From: Pseudomonadota bacterium
Lineage (GTDB): Bacteria > Pseudomonadota > Gammaproteobacteria > Burkholderiales > Burkholderiaceae_C
Assembly: GCA_018241225.1 (NCBI GenBank)
Contig: JAFEEG010000019.1
Coordinates: 186,001 to 250,000 of the forward strand
Direction of reading: 5' to 3'
Length of the DNA: 64,000 nucleotides
Shown here: piece by piece, positions 40,177 to 48,643 of the stretch
How positions within the stretch are numbered: position 1 is the stretch's first letter
Layout: each line of letters begins with the position of its first letter
The notes under the pieces: generated by a model
What the model was told of the DNA's origin: nothing
Seen by the model: only the letters and a program-made list of their open reading frames with translations
The model's database searches: none
Translations under genes and position numbers: made by a program

Positions 40177-41291
40177 TGTCCATGGCAAAGATCGACCAGG
40201 TCGAGATCTCGCAGATCGACATCGCGCCCAAGGTACTGCGCACCGACGCGATCCAGTCCTTCGTGACGCAGGAGACCGTGATGGTCACCCTGCGCTGCGA
40301 TGACGGCTCGGCCGGCACGGGCTACACCTACACCATCGGCACCGGCGGCTCGTCGATCGTCGCGCTGCTACAGGACCATCTCGCACCCCGGCTGATCGGG
40401 CGCGACCCGCAGCACTACGAGGCGATCTGGCGCGACTTGTTCTTCCACACGCACGCCACCGCGGTGGGCGCCATTACCAGCCTGGCGCTGGCGGCCGTCG
40501 ACACCGCCGTGTGGGACCGCAATGCGCGCGCTTCGGGCCTTCCGCTGTGGCGCCTAGCCGGCGGGGCGCAGCCTCGCGTGCCGGTCTACACGACCGAGGG
40601 CGGCTGGCTGCACATCGAGCCGGCCCAGTTGGTCGAGCAGACGCTGGCAGCCAAGGCCGAAGGTTTTCTGGGCGCCAAGATCAAGGTCGGCAAGCCGCAC
40701 GTGTCGCAGGACATTGCACGCCTGTCAGCCGTGCGCGAAGCAGTGGGGGCCGGTTTCGAGCTGATGGTGGACGCCAACCAGAGCTTCACCACCGCCGAGG
40801 CGATCCGGCGCGCACGCCAGTACGCGCCGCTGGACCTGGCCTGGTTCGAGGAGCCCATGCCCGCCGAGCACGTGCGCGGCCATGCGCAGCTGCTGGCCAG
40901 CACCAGCGTGCCTGTGGCGGTGGGCGAGTCGATGTACCACCTCTCGCAGTTCGCCGAGTACATCCAGCAGGGCGCCTGCTCGATCGTTCAGGCCGACGTG
41001 GCGCGCGTGGGCGGCATCACGCCCTGGCTCAAGATTGCACACCTGGCCGAAGCGCACAACATCGCGATGTGCCCGCACTTCCTGATGGAGCTGCACGTCA
41101 GCCTGTGCGCTGCGGTGCCGAATGCGCGCTGGGTGGAATACATCCCGCAGCTGGACGACCTGACCACGAGCCGGCTGCGCATTCAAGATGGCCACGCGAT
41201 TGCACCCGAATCGCCCGGATTGGGCATCGACTGGGATGCCGAGCAGTTGAAGGCCCGGCGCAAGTTCGAGCCGATCGTGGTGCGCGGCTGA
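40176..41291 (+). CDS. Mandelate racemase/enolase-superfamily sugar-acid dehydratase-like protein
   Basis: A 371-residue enolase-superfamily protein. The N-terminal capping domain is about 1-135, then a TIM barrel with KIKVG (KxK, Lys168/170), metal ligands in VDANQS (Asp about 199), FEEPM (Glu about 225) and VGESM, then ADVARVGGIT and a late active-site-type His in CPHFLMELH. The pattern resembles L-talarate/galactarate dehydratases more than muconate cycloisomerases. As last gene of the operon it probably dehydrates an acid substrate to a 2-keto-3-deoxy acid, feeding the SDR and RraA-like enzymes. Substrate unknown. Confidence 0.87.
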   Translation: MSMAKIDQVEISQIDIAPKVLRTDAIQSFVTQETVMVTLRCDDGSAGTGYTYTIGTGGSSIVALLQDHLAPRLIGRDPQHYEAIWRDLFFHTHATAVGAITSLALAAVDTAVWDRNARASGLPLWRLAGGAQPRVPVYTTEGGWLHIEPAQLVEQTLAAKAEGFLGAKIKVGKPHVSQDIARLSAVREAVGAGFELMVDANQSFTTAEAIRRARQYAPLDLAWFEEPMPAEHVRGHAQLLASTSVPVAVGESMYHLSQFAEYIQQGACSIVQADVARVGGITPWLKIAHLAEAHNIAMCPHFLMELHVSLCAAVPNARWVEYIPQLDDLTTSRLRIQDGHAIAPESPGLGIDWDAEQLKARRKFEPIVVRG

Positions 41292-41312
41292 CGGGGCGAA
41301 CAGCGGCGCCTG

Positions 41313-41810
41313 TCAGGCGTTGCCGTCAGCCCCCGCTTCGTCTTCATCCTCGAAGCCGCCACGCAGCACCTTGGCGGCAACGGCGCCGGAAAATCCACGC
41401 GCCAGCAGAAAGCGCATCTGCCTGGCGCGTTCCTTCGCATCGCCGGGGGGCGCGTCGAAGCGTTTGCGCCACAAGGCCGCCGCACGCTCCAGCTCGCTGT
41501 CCTGCAACATTGCGACCGCTTGCGCTATGGCCTCTGGCGCGATGCCCTTGGCCTGCAATTCCTGCTTGACCTTGAGCGCACCGGAGCGCGACGCGCGCTG
41601 GTGCAGCACCGAGGCCACCACGCGGGTCTCGCTGATGAAGTCCTTGGCCGCCAGCTCGTCGAGCGCGCGAGCCAGCGTGCCGGGCTCTTCCTCATGCCTG
41701 GCCAGCTTGCGCTCCAGCTCGGCGCGCGAATGTTCGCGCTGGCTCAGCATGCGCAGCGCGCGGCCTTTGAGGGATGGGGCAGGAGATGCCATGGTTCGGT
41801 GAAACGACAT
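41313..41810 (-). CDS. recX: Regulatory protein RecX
   Basis: RecX binds RecA filaments and limits their extension. The ~165-residue protein consists of three-helix repeats with the family opening [27 protein letters not shown] and an acidic tail. It lies directly after recA, the usual place, 53 bases downstream. Start uncertain: 41810 (MSFHRT), 41792 (MASPAP) or 41849; none has a strong ribosome binding site. Transcription from the recA SOS promoter is likely. Confidence 0.92.
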   Translation of the reverse strand: MSFHRTMASPAPSLKGRALRMLSQREHSRAELERKLARHEEEPGTLARALDELAAKDFISETRVVASVLHQRASRSGALKVKQELQAKGIAPEAIAQAVAMLQDSELERAAALWRKRFDAPPGDAKERARQMRFLLARGFSGAVAAKVLRGGFEDEDEAGADGNA

Positions 41811-41862
41811 GCCCGCCGCCGGCAAGTGCACGGTGGCGGGCAGCTTCATTCATCCAGGCTAC

Positions 41863-42993
<1,131 letters not shown>

Positions 42994-43037
42994 GAAAATC
43001 TCCTTGAAAATCAATAGGTTGGTGTTTGGCCACCGGC

Positions 43038-43053
43038 CTGTTTTGAATCACAG
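43038..43053. promoter_or_regulatory. LexA binding site (SOS box) of recA
   Basis: CTGTTTTGAATCACAG matches the CTGT-N8-ACAG LexA consensus exactly and lies 45-60 bases before the recA ATG. The divergent marR gene starts 84 bases away on the other side. Confidence 0.88.
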
Positions 43054-43136
43054 GCTGGATGCTTGAACAGTAGTGTACGTGGCTGTCTTGGCGAGTAAAA
43101 GCCGTTATTTAGTCAGTTTGCTTTACCATTTAGGCC

Positions 43137-43625
43137 ATGCCTCATCCTCCCGACGACGCCTGGCGCCAGACCCACCTGGGCCGACTGCTGGGCCATGCCA
43201 TGCGGCGCTTCGACGAGCGTGTGCTGTCGCTCATGGCGCATGACGTGGAGGTGCCGCTGGCGCTGTCGAACCTCGCCGCGCGCGCGCAAGTCAGCGCGGC
43301 GCACATCCACATCACCCGCCACCTGGCACGCGGCGGCTCGCGCCTGACCGAGCTGGCCGAGCGCGCCGGCATGAGCAAGCAGGCCATGGGCATGCTGGTG
43401 GACCAGTGCGAAGCCTGGGGGTTGGTCACGCGCGGGCCCGACCCGATCGACGCACGGGCGCGGCAGGTGCAGTTCACCGCCGACGGCCTGGCCTGGCTGG
43501 AAGCATTTCGGCTCGCCGTCGCACAGGCCGAAGAGGAGTTTCGAGCCGCCGTTGGCAACGAGATCGCCACCGTGGTGGCGCTGGGGCTGGAGGCCTACGC
43601 CGGCGAAGCCGGCGAGCCTGCCTGA
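43137..43625 (+). CDS. MarR-family transcriptional regulator
   Basis: A 162-residue regulator with a winged helix (about 35-110). The region ARGGSRLTELAERAGMSKQAMGMLVDQCEAWGLVTRGPDPIDARARQVQFT is the MarR recognition helix and wing, including the conserved D.R.(R)..(V)..T wing. It diverges from recA and precedes the response regulator by 79 bases. Target and ligand are unknown; no drug efflux gene is adjacent. Confidence 0.88.
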   Translation: MPHPPDDAWRQTHLGRLLGHAMRRFDERVLSLMAHDVEVPLALSNLAARAQVSAAHIHITRHLARGGSRLTELAERAGMSKQAMGMLVDQCEAWGLVTRGPDPIDARARQVQFTADGLAWLEAFRLAVAQAEEEFRAAVGNEIATVVALGLEAYAGEAGEPA

Positions 43626-43704
43626 AAGGGCGGGCAAGCCCTGATTCGCCCTGCCACCAACACGGCGTCGCGACTTCTTAAAATCGTGAAAGGAGACGAA
43701 CGCG

Positions 43705-44379
43705 ATGCGCATTTTGATTGCCGAGGACGACCAGGTGCTGGCAGACGCACTGCTGCGCAGCCTGCGCACCTCGGGCGCGGCGGTAGACCATGTGGCCAGC
43801 GGCAACCAGGCCGACGCGGCACTCATGACCAACAGCGAGTTCGATCTGCTGATCCTCGACCTTGGCCTGCCCGGACTGCATGGGCTGGAAATACTCAAGC
43901 GCCTGCGCGCGCGCGGCCAACAGATGCCGGTGCTGGTGCTCACTGCGGCCGACAGCGTGGAAGAGCGCGTCAAGGGCCTGGACTTCGGTGCCGACGACTA
44001 CATGGCCAAGCCCTTTTCGCTGCAAGAGCTGGAGGCGCGAGTGCGTGCCCTGACGCGACGCGGCATGGGCGCCACCAGCAACGCCATCCGGCACGGCCCG
44101 CTGGTCTATGACCAGGCGGGCCGCGTGGCCACCATCGACGGCAAGATGGTGGAGCTGTCGGCGCGCGAACTGGGTTTGCTCGAAGTGCTGCTCCAGCGCG
44201 CCGGGCGGCTGGTCAGCAAGGACCAACTGGTGGAGCGCCTGTGCGAATGGGGCGAGGAAGTCAGCCTCAATGCCATCGAGGTGTACATCCACCGGCTCCG
44301 CAAGAAGATCGAGAAGGGCCCCATCCGCATTGCGACGGTGCGCGGGCTGGGGTATTGCCTGGAGAAGATCCAGGGCTGA
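43705..44379 (+). CDS. OmpR/PhoB-family response regulator (TctD/QseB-like)
   Basis: A 224-residue two-component regulator. The receiver domain (1-115) has the acidic pair ED.. at 7-9, phospho-acceptor Asp52 (LILDLGLPG), Thr/Ser at LVLTAAD and Lys near 102 (YMAKPFS). The C-terminal winged helix (about 128-220) ends with EVYIHRLRKKI ... TVRGLGYCL. Ribosome binding site AAAGGAG. Its likely partner kinase is the TctE-like gene at 45.5 kb, from which it is separated by an antisense lipoprotein gene. Confidence 0.93.
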   Translation: MRILIAEDDQVLADALLRSLRTSGAAVDHVASGNQADAALMTNSEFDLLILDLGLPGLHGLEILKRLRARGQQMPVLVLTAADSVEERVKGLDFGADDYMAKPFSLQELEARVRALTRRGMGATSNAIRHGPLVYDQAGRVATIDGKMVELSARELGLLEVLLQRAGRLVSKDQLVERLCEWGEEVSLNAIEVYIHRLRKKIEKGPIRIATVRGLGYCLEKIQG

Positions 44380-44394
44380 GCCCGCACGCCGTCG

Positions 44395-45348
44395 CTACTG
44401 CTTGCGCAGAGCGTTGGTGAGTACCGCCAGGGTGTCCGTGGCCGAGTGGAAGTAGAAGGTCCGGTAAGCGCCTTCTTCCGGGAACTGGCTAGCCGGGACC
44501 ATGACGACGCCGCCCAAGCCGGTCAAAGCCTTGCCGTCCGGCAGGAAGCATTGCCGCTCGCTGCATTGATGACCGTGAAATCGATGTTGAAGAGATTTCG
44601 AGAGGTCCCGGGTTCCGTCTGCACGACCGTTCCGCTCAAGCTGCACTTGCCAATCGAGAAACCGGTGGTGCGGCCAGTAAGGGTGCCTTTGCCATCCAGC
44701 TCAATCGACATCTCCAGCCCATCGACCGCCGTGGTGCTCCACGTTCCGGCCATGGACTCCTGCGTGACCGCCAGCGCATTCGCCGCGTCGTACTTGAGAA
44801 GGCTCAACGGCGTCGAGCGAAGTTGTCCGTCCTTGGTATAGGTGCCGCTTACGGTCTTCCTGGCCTCGATCGTTCCCGAACCCGTGATCAGGTCGAAGCT
44901 GTCGAGAACGCTATCGCGCGAAGCGCTCGGAAGCGAAACTTCCAGCCTGTGTCACTGGTTTTTTCGATCGAGTCAAAGATCCACTGGCGAGTGTCCTTGT
45001 ACATGAAGCGCCCCTCGGACGAGATGAAGGAATATCCACTCGGGGTCTGGTAGATCCCTTGCTTGTCGTCGCCAGTCAGCATGGTCGAACCGGCCTGGGC
45101 CGCTTCGAGCGTGGGGGGCAGTTCGGCGCCCGGCGCCAAGGTCCTGACTGGAGGCGCCTCGGGCGTGCTCGGGGCAGGCGTGGTCGACTCCGGGTTGGTT
45201 GAAGCGCTTGGGGCTGTGAAGTCGTTGCCGCCGACCCCACCACTGCTGCCCCCGCCACCACACGCCACCAATACGACGCTGGCTGCCATGGTCAGCATGG
45301 CCGAGCAAGGAATGGCGCGCGCGAACGCGCACCCGATGTGCGAATCAT
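44395..45348 (-). pseudogene. Hypothetical lipoprotein, disrupted by three single-base frameshifts
   Basis: Joining frames gives a ~310-residue exported lipoprotein: start at 45348 with a strong AGGGAGAG ribosome binding site (MIRTSGARSRA), then MLTMAASVVLVACGGGGSSGG with a lipobox Cys. A Pro/Thr-rich linker and a beta-rich domain follow, containing TGDDKQGIYQTPSGYSFI, LLKYDAANALAVTQ, and FLPDGKALTGLGGVVMV. Frame changes lie near 45320, 44945 and 44565; each is a net loss of one base. I recognise no family. It lies antisense between a response regulator and its probable kinase. Pseudogene or sequence error are both possible. Confidence 0.65.
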
Positions 45349-45498
45349 TTTTTCTCTCTCCCTGAGTATTTACGGATCACAAGCGACCCGCCACGAGGAT
45401 AAAACGTCGATGCGAGATGTCGCTGGCAATATTGCCAACCCAGTTCACCGAGATGGTCGAAGCGTCCAGCAACCTTCACATTCCAGGAAAAAGATCAC

Positions 45499-46953
45499 TT
45501 GAGACTCTTCCAACGCGGCCAACGCTCACTGTTCGGCGAAATCCTCGACTGGATGCTCACGCCCCTCCTGCTGCTGGTGCCGGTGAGCATCGGCGTGACC
45601 TGGCTGGTGGCACAGGGCATTGCCAACCGGCCGTTCGACCGGGCGCTCGAATTCAATGCGCGCACCCTGGCCCGCATGGTCGTCATCCACAACGGCCAGG
45701 CACAGTTCCAGCTGCCTGAATCGGCCGGGCAGATTCTTCGCGCCGACGGCACCGACCGCGTCTACTACCAGGTGCTCGGCGCCGACAAGAAGCTGCTGGG
45801 TGGCGATGCCCAGGTGCCCATGCCCGAGGAAGAAGAAGCGCCAGGCGAAGTGGCGCTGCGCGACGACAAGCTGCGCGGCGAGGCAGTGCGCGTGGCCAGC
45901 ATCTGGATCGAGCTGCCGCGCGACGACGGGCCCGCGATCAAGGTGCTGGTGCAGCTGGCCGAAACGCGCGAGAAGCAACAGCTCCTGGCCGCCGAGATCA
46001 TTAAGGGCGTGCTGCTGCCGCAGTTCGCCATCCTGCCGTTGGCGGTGCTGCTGATCTGGCTGGCGCTGGCACGCGGCATCAATCCCTTGGCGGAGCTGGA
46101 AGACCGCATCCGCAAGCGGCGTCCCGACGACCTCAGCCCACTGGACGACAGCGCGGTGCCGGTCGAGGTAGCGCCACTGGTGGCCTCGGTCAACGGCCTG
46201 CTGATGCGGCTGAAGGATTCGCTGGCCACGCAAAAGCGATTCCTGGCCGACGCGGCCCACCAACTCAAGACGCCGCTGGCGGGCCTGCGCATGCAGGCCG
46301 ACCTGGCGCAGCGCGAAAACGCCAACGCGGACGAGCTCAAGCAGTCGCTCAAGCAGATCGGCCGATCGAGCATGCGCGCCACCCACACGGTGAACCAGTT
46401 GCTGGCCCTGGCCCGCGCCGAAGGCGGCGGCGGCGCGCTGGCGCCGCAGGGCTGCGACCTGGCGCGCCTGACCATCGAGGTGGTGCGCGAGGCCGTGCCG
46501 CGCGCCATGGACAAGCGCATCGACCTGGGCTACGACGGCCACCAGCCCGGCGCGCCCGGCGTTCAGCTGGAGGGTTTCCCCACACTGCTCAAGGAGCTGA
46601 TCCGCAACCTGGTGGACAACGCAATTGCCTACACGCCGTCATCGGCCGACAAGCCAGGCGTGATCACCGCCCGGGTGCTGGGCGACCCCTTCGGGCACGT
46701 CGTGGTGCTGCAGGTGGAAGACTCGGGCCCGGGCATATCCGAGGCCGACAAGGAGCTGGTATTCGAGCCCTTCTACCGCGTGCTGGGCAACGATGCCGAT
46801 GGTTCGGGGCTGGGCCTGCCCATCGTGTGCGAGATTGCCCGGCAGCACAACGCGACGGTGTCGCTGGAAGACGCCCACCCGGGAAAGAAGCCGCCCGGCT
46901 CGCGCTTCAGCGTGCGCTTTGAGGCGCGGGAGACGAAGAAGCGGCCGGCTTGA
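45499..46953 (+). CDS. TctE-like sensor histidine kinase
   Basis: A 484-residue inner-membrane kinase: TM1 (about 20-40), a periplasmic TctE_N-type sensor domain (about 41-170), TM2 (about 175-195), HAMP-like linker, dimerisation box with His254 (LADAAHQLKTPLAGLR), and the ATPase domain with N box (RNLVDNAIAY), G1 (EDSGPGI), F box and G2 (GSGLGLPIV). The start is TTG, with AGGAAAAA upstream. TctD/TctE systems commonly sense carboxylates and control their uptake. The partner regulator is at 43.7 kb. Confidence 0.92.
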   Translation: MRLFQRGQRSLFGEILDWMLTPLLLLVPVSIGVTWLVAQGIANRPFDRALEFNARTLARMVVIHNGQAQFQLPESAGQILRADGTDRVYYQVLGADKKLLGGDAQVPMPEEEEAPGEVALRDDKLRGEAVRVASIWIELPRDDGPAIKVLVQLAETREKQQLLAAEIIKGVLLPQFAILPLAVLLIWLALARGINPLAELEDRIRKRRPDDLSPLDDSAVPVEVAPLVASVNGLLMRLKDSLATQKRFLADAAHQLKTPLAGLRMQADLAQRENANADELKQSLKQIGRSSMRATHTVNQLLALARAEGGGGALAPQGCDLARLTIEVVREAVPRAMDKRIDLGYDGHQPGAPGVQLEGFPTLLKELIRNLVDNAIAYTPSSADKPGVITARVLGDPFGHVVVLQVEDSGPGISEADKELVFEPFYRVLGNDADGSGLGLPIVCEIARQHNATVSLEDAHPGKKPPGSRFSVRFEARETKKRPA

Positions 46954-47107
46954 CCTGGAGTGCCCCGGGACGCACCTGGTTCTCCAGGCGTTGCGGTTCG
47001 CGCTCGCTGTACGAAGCCGGCAGCCAGCCAAAGGCAGCCAGCGCGCCGTGGCTCCAGGCGAAGTACAGGCCGTTGGCCAGTACGAGGGCGGTCAGCAGGA
47101 TTCGCAC
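46907..47107 (-). CDS. Small membrane-anchored protein downstream of birA
   Basis: A 66-residue protein starting with GTG: one N-terminal transmembrane helix (VRILLTALVLANGLYFAWSHG), then a short polar, Gln/Pro/Ala-rich tail. It resembles the N-terminal anchor of SPOR-domain proteins that often follow birA in Burkholderiales, but no SPOR domain remains. The last 47 bases overlap the kinase gene antisense. It lies 29 bases after birA on the same strand. Start codon uncertain; function unknown. Confidence 0.5.
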   Translation of the reverse strand: MRILLTALVLANGLYFAWSHGALAAFGWLPASYSEREPQRLENQVRPGALQVKPAASSSPAPQSAR

Positions 47108-47136
47108 GTTGGAGTCTTTGTTGGCGCTGGCCCTGT

Positions 47137-47955
47137 TCAGCTCTTGCGTGGGCGCACGCTGACTTCGGAACTGGTGATGGATTGAATGCCCGCCGCAGTA
47201 TGCACGAGCAACTCTCCGGTCCAGCCCACGCCCTCGCACAGGCCCGCGGTGCCGTCGCTGAGCTGCACCTCGCGCCCGCGCAGGGCGTCACGCGCGGCGA
47301 AACGGGCGGCCAGCGGGCCAAAGCCGGTCTCGGAAAACTCGAGTACGGTGCGCAGCAGGGGCGCTGCGATGTCAGCCAGCGCGCCAGCGGCGGTGGCCTG
47401 CGGCTGCCATTCGCGAACGCTGGCCGGCGGGGTGTTCATGCCTTGCGGATCGCGCGGGCCGATATTGATGCCGATCCCGATCACCGCATAGCGCGTGGCT
47501 GCCGATGTTTCGCCAGGCAAGGTGGCGGTCTCGATCAGGATGCCGGCCAGCTTGCGGTCTTGCAGCCACAAGTCGTTGGGCCACTTCAGCGCCAGGCCTG
47601 CGCCGGCTTGCGGATCCAGCGCTTCGGCCACCGCCACGCCCACCGCGAGCGACAGGCCCGACCAGTCGCGCGGCGCCAGTGGCAAGCCCAGCGAGAAGGT
47701 GAGCGTGGGCGCGGAATCGGCCGCGCCCACCTGGCTTTGCCAGGGCCGGCCCATGCGCCCGCGGCCGGCGTTTTGGCGCAGGGCCACCAGCAGCACCGAT
47801 TCGTTGCCGCGGCCGGCGCGCGCGCGCCGCATCAGCTCGGTGTTGGTGGAATCGATTTCCTCCACCAGCTCCACACGGCAACCCGGCAACAGCGCATCGA
47901 GCTGTGCACTGAGTTCAGCCAACGGCCAGGCGGGGGCGGCGCTCGGGGCAGTCAT
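47137..47955 (-). CDS. birA: Biotin-[acetyl-CoA-carboxylase] ligase
   Basis: Attaches biotin to the carrier protein of acetyl-CoA carboxylase. The 272-residue protein has the ligase core: EEIDSTNTELM (about 32-42), the biotinyl-AMP loop RQNAGRGRMGRPW (about 60-72), LKWPNDLWL and KLAGILIET, plus a C-terminal SH3-like domain. It lacks the N-terminal helix-turn-helix of E. coli BirA, so it is a non-repressor class ligase. It lies 10 bases after the SET-domain gene. Confidence 0.94.
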   Translation of the reverse strand: MTAPSAAPAWPLAELSAQLDALLPGCRVELVEEIDSTNTELMRRARAGRGNESVLLVALRQNAGRGRMGRPWQSQVGAADSAPTLTFSLGLPLAPRDWSGLSLAVGVAVAEALDPQAGAGLALKWPNDLWLQDRKLAGILIETATLPGETSAATRYAVIGIGINIGPRDPQGMNTPPASVREWQPQATAAGALADIAAPLLRTVLEFSETGFGPLAARFAARDALRGREVQLSDGTAGLCEGVGWTGELLVHTAAGIQSITSSEVSVRPRKS

Positions 47956-47965
47956 GGCAGGGCGC

Positions 47966-48529
47966 TCAATCCTTCTTCTTGGCCTTCTTCTTGGCCTTCT
48001 TCTTGTTCTTGGCCTTTTTCTTCTTCTTTTTCTTCTTGGACTTCTTGTCTTCGTCCTCGTCGTCCTTGGGCGAGAGCAGCGTGCCGCGGCAGGCCTCGGA
48101 ACCGCACCAGCAGGGGAACTCGGCCAGCAGCTTGGGCGTGTATTCCTCGTCGATGATCAGGCCGTAGTCGTAGTTGAGCTCTTCGCCGGCCTTGATGTTG
48201 CGCAGGGCCTTGATGAAGATTCGGCCGTCCTGCTCGTCGGCCTCGCAGTTGGGATCGCACGAGTGGTTGATCCACTTGGCCGAGTTGCCGTTGACCTTGC
48301 CGTCGATCACACGTTCGTCATCGACGTGGAAGTAGAAGGTGTGGTTGGGCTGCGACGGATCGTGGGGATGGCGGCGCAGCGCCTCTTCCCAGTTGATGAC
48401 CTCGCCCTTGTACTCGACCACGGTTTCGCCCTCGGCAATATCCTGTACGGCAAACACGCCGTTGCCATGGACGCCGGAGCGCCGCGTCTGGATGCGGCGA
48501 CCGCTGATCGGGGTGGATTTGGAAGGCAT
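47966..48529 (-). CDS. SET-domain protein lysine methyltransferase with lysine-rich tail
   Basis: A 187-residue protein with a compact SET domain (about 10-135): RSGVHGNGVFAVQDIAEGE, the SAM/catalytic pseudoknot motifs NHSCDPNCE (88-96) and GEELNYDYG (115-123). A post-SET cysteine cluster CWCGSEAC (140-147) would bind zinc with Cys91. The last ~25 residues are almost all Lys and Ala. SET enzymes methylate protein lysines; the eukaryote-like post-SET is notable in bacteria. It is divergent from a SWIB-topoisomerase gene with a 114-base gap. The target is unknown; the Lys-rich linker of that topoisomerase, or its own tail, are candidates. Confidence 0.9.
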   Translation of the reverse strand: MPSKSTPISGRRIQTRRSGVHGNGVFAVQDIAEGETVVEYKGEVINWEEALRRHPHDPSQPNHTFYFHVDDERVIDGKVNGNSAKWINHSCDPNCEADEQDGRIFIKALRNIKAGEELNYDYGLIIDEEYTPKLLAEFPCWCGSEACRGTLLSPKDDEDEDKKSKKKKKKKKAKNKKKAKKKAKKKD

Positions 48530-48575
48530 CGCCGAAGTCTGTTAGTTTGAATATGTACGCCTGCGCGTGCGCGCC

Positions 48576-48607
48576 TACGTGTACGTACGTACGTGCGTGC
48601 GCACGCG
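48576..48607. repeat. 32-bp alternating pyrimidine-purine tract
   Basis: The tract of TACG/TGCG steps alternates strictly for 32 bases, between the divergent SET and topoisomerase genes. Such sequence can adopt Z-DNA under negative supercoiling. It also contains nested GTAC palindromes. A regulatory role is inference. Confidence 0.75.
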
Positions 48608-48643
48608 AGAGAAGCGCCAGATTATGTATGTAGAGAGACCGTG

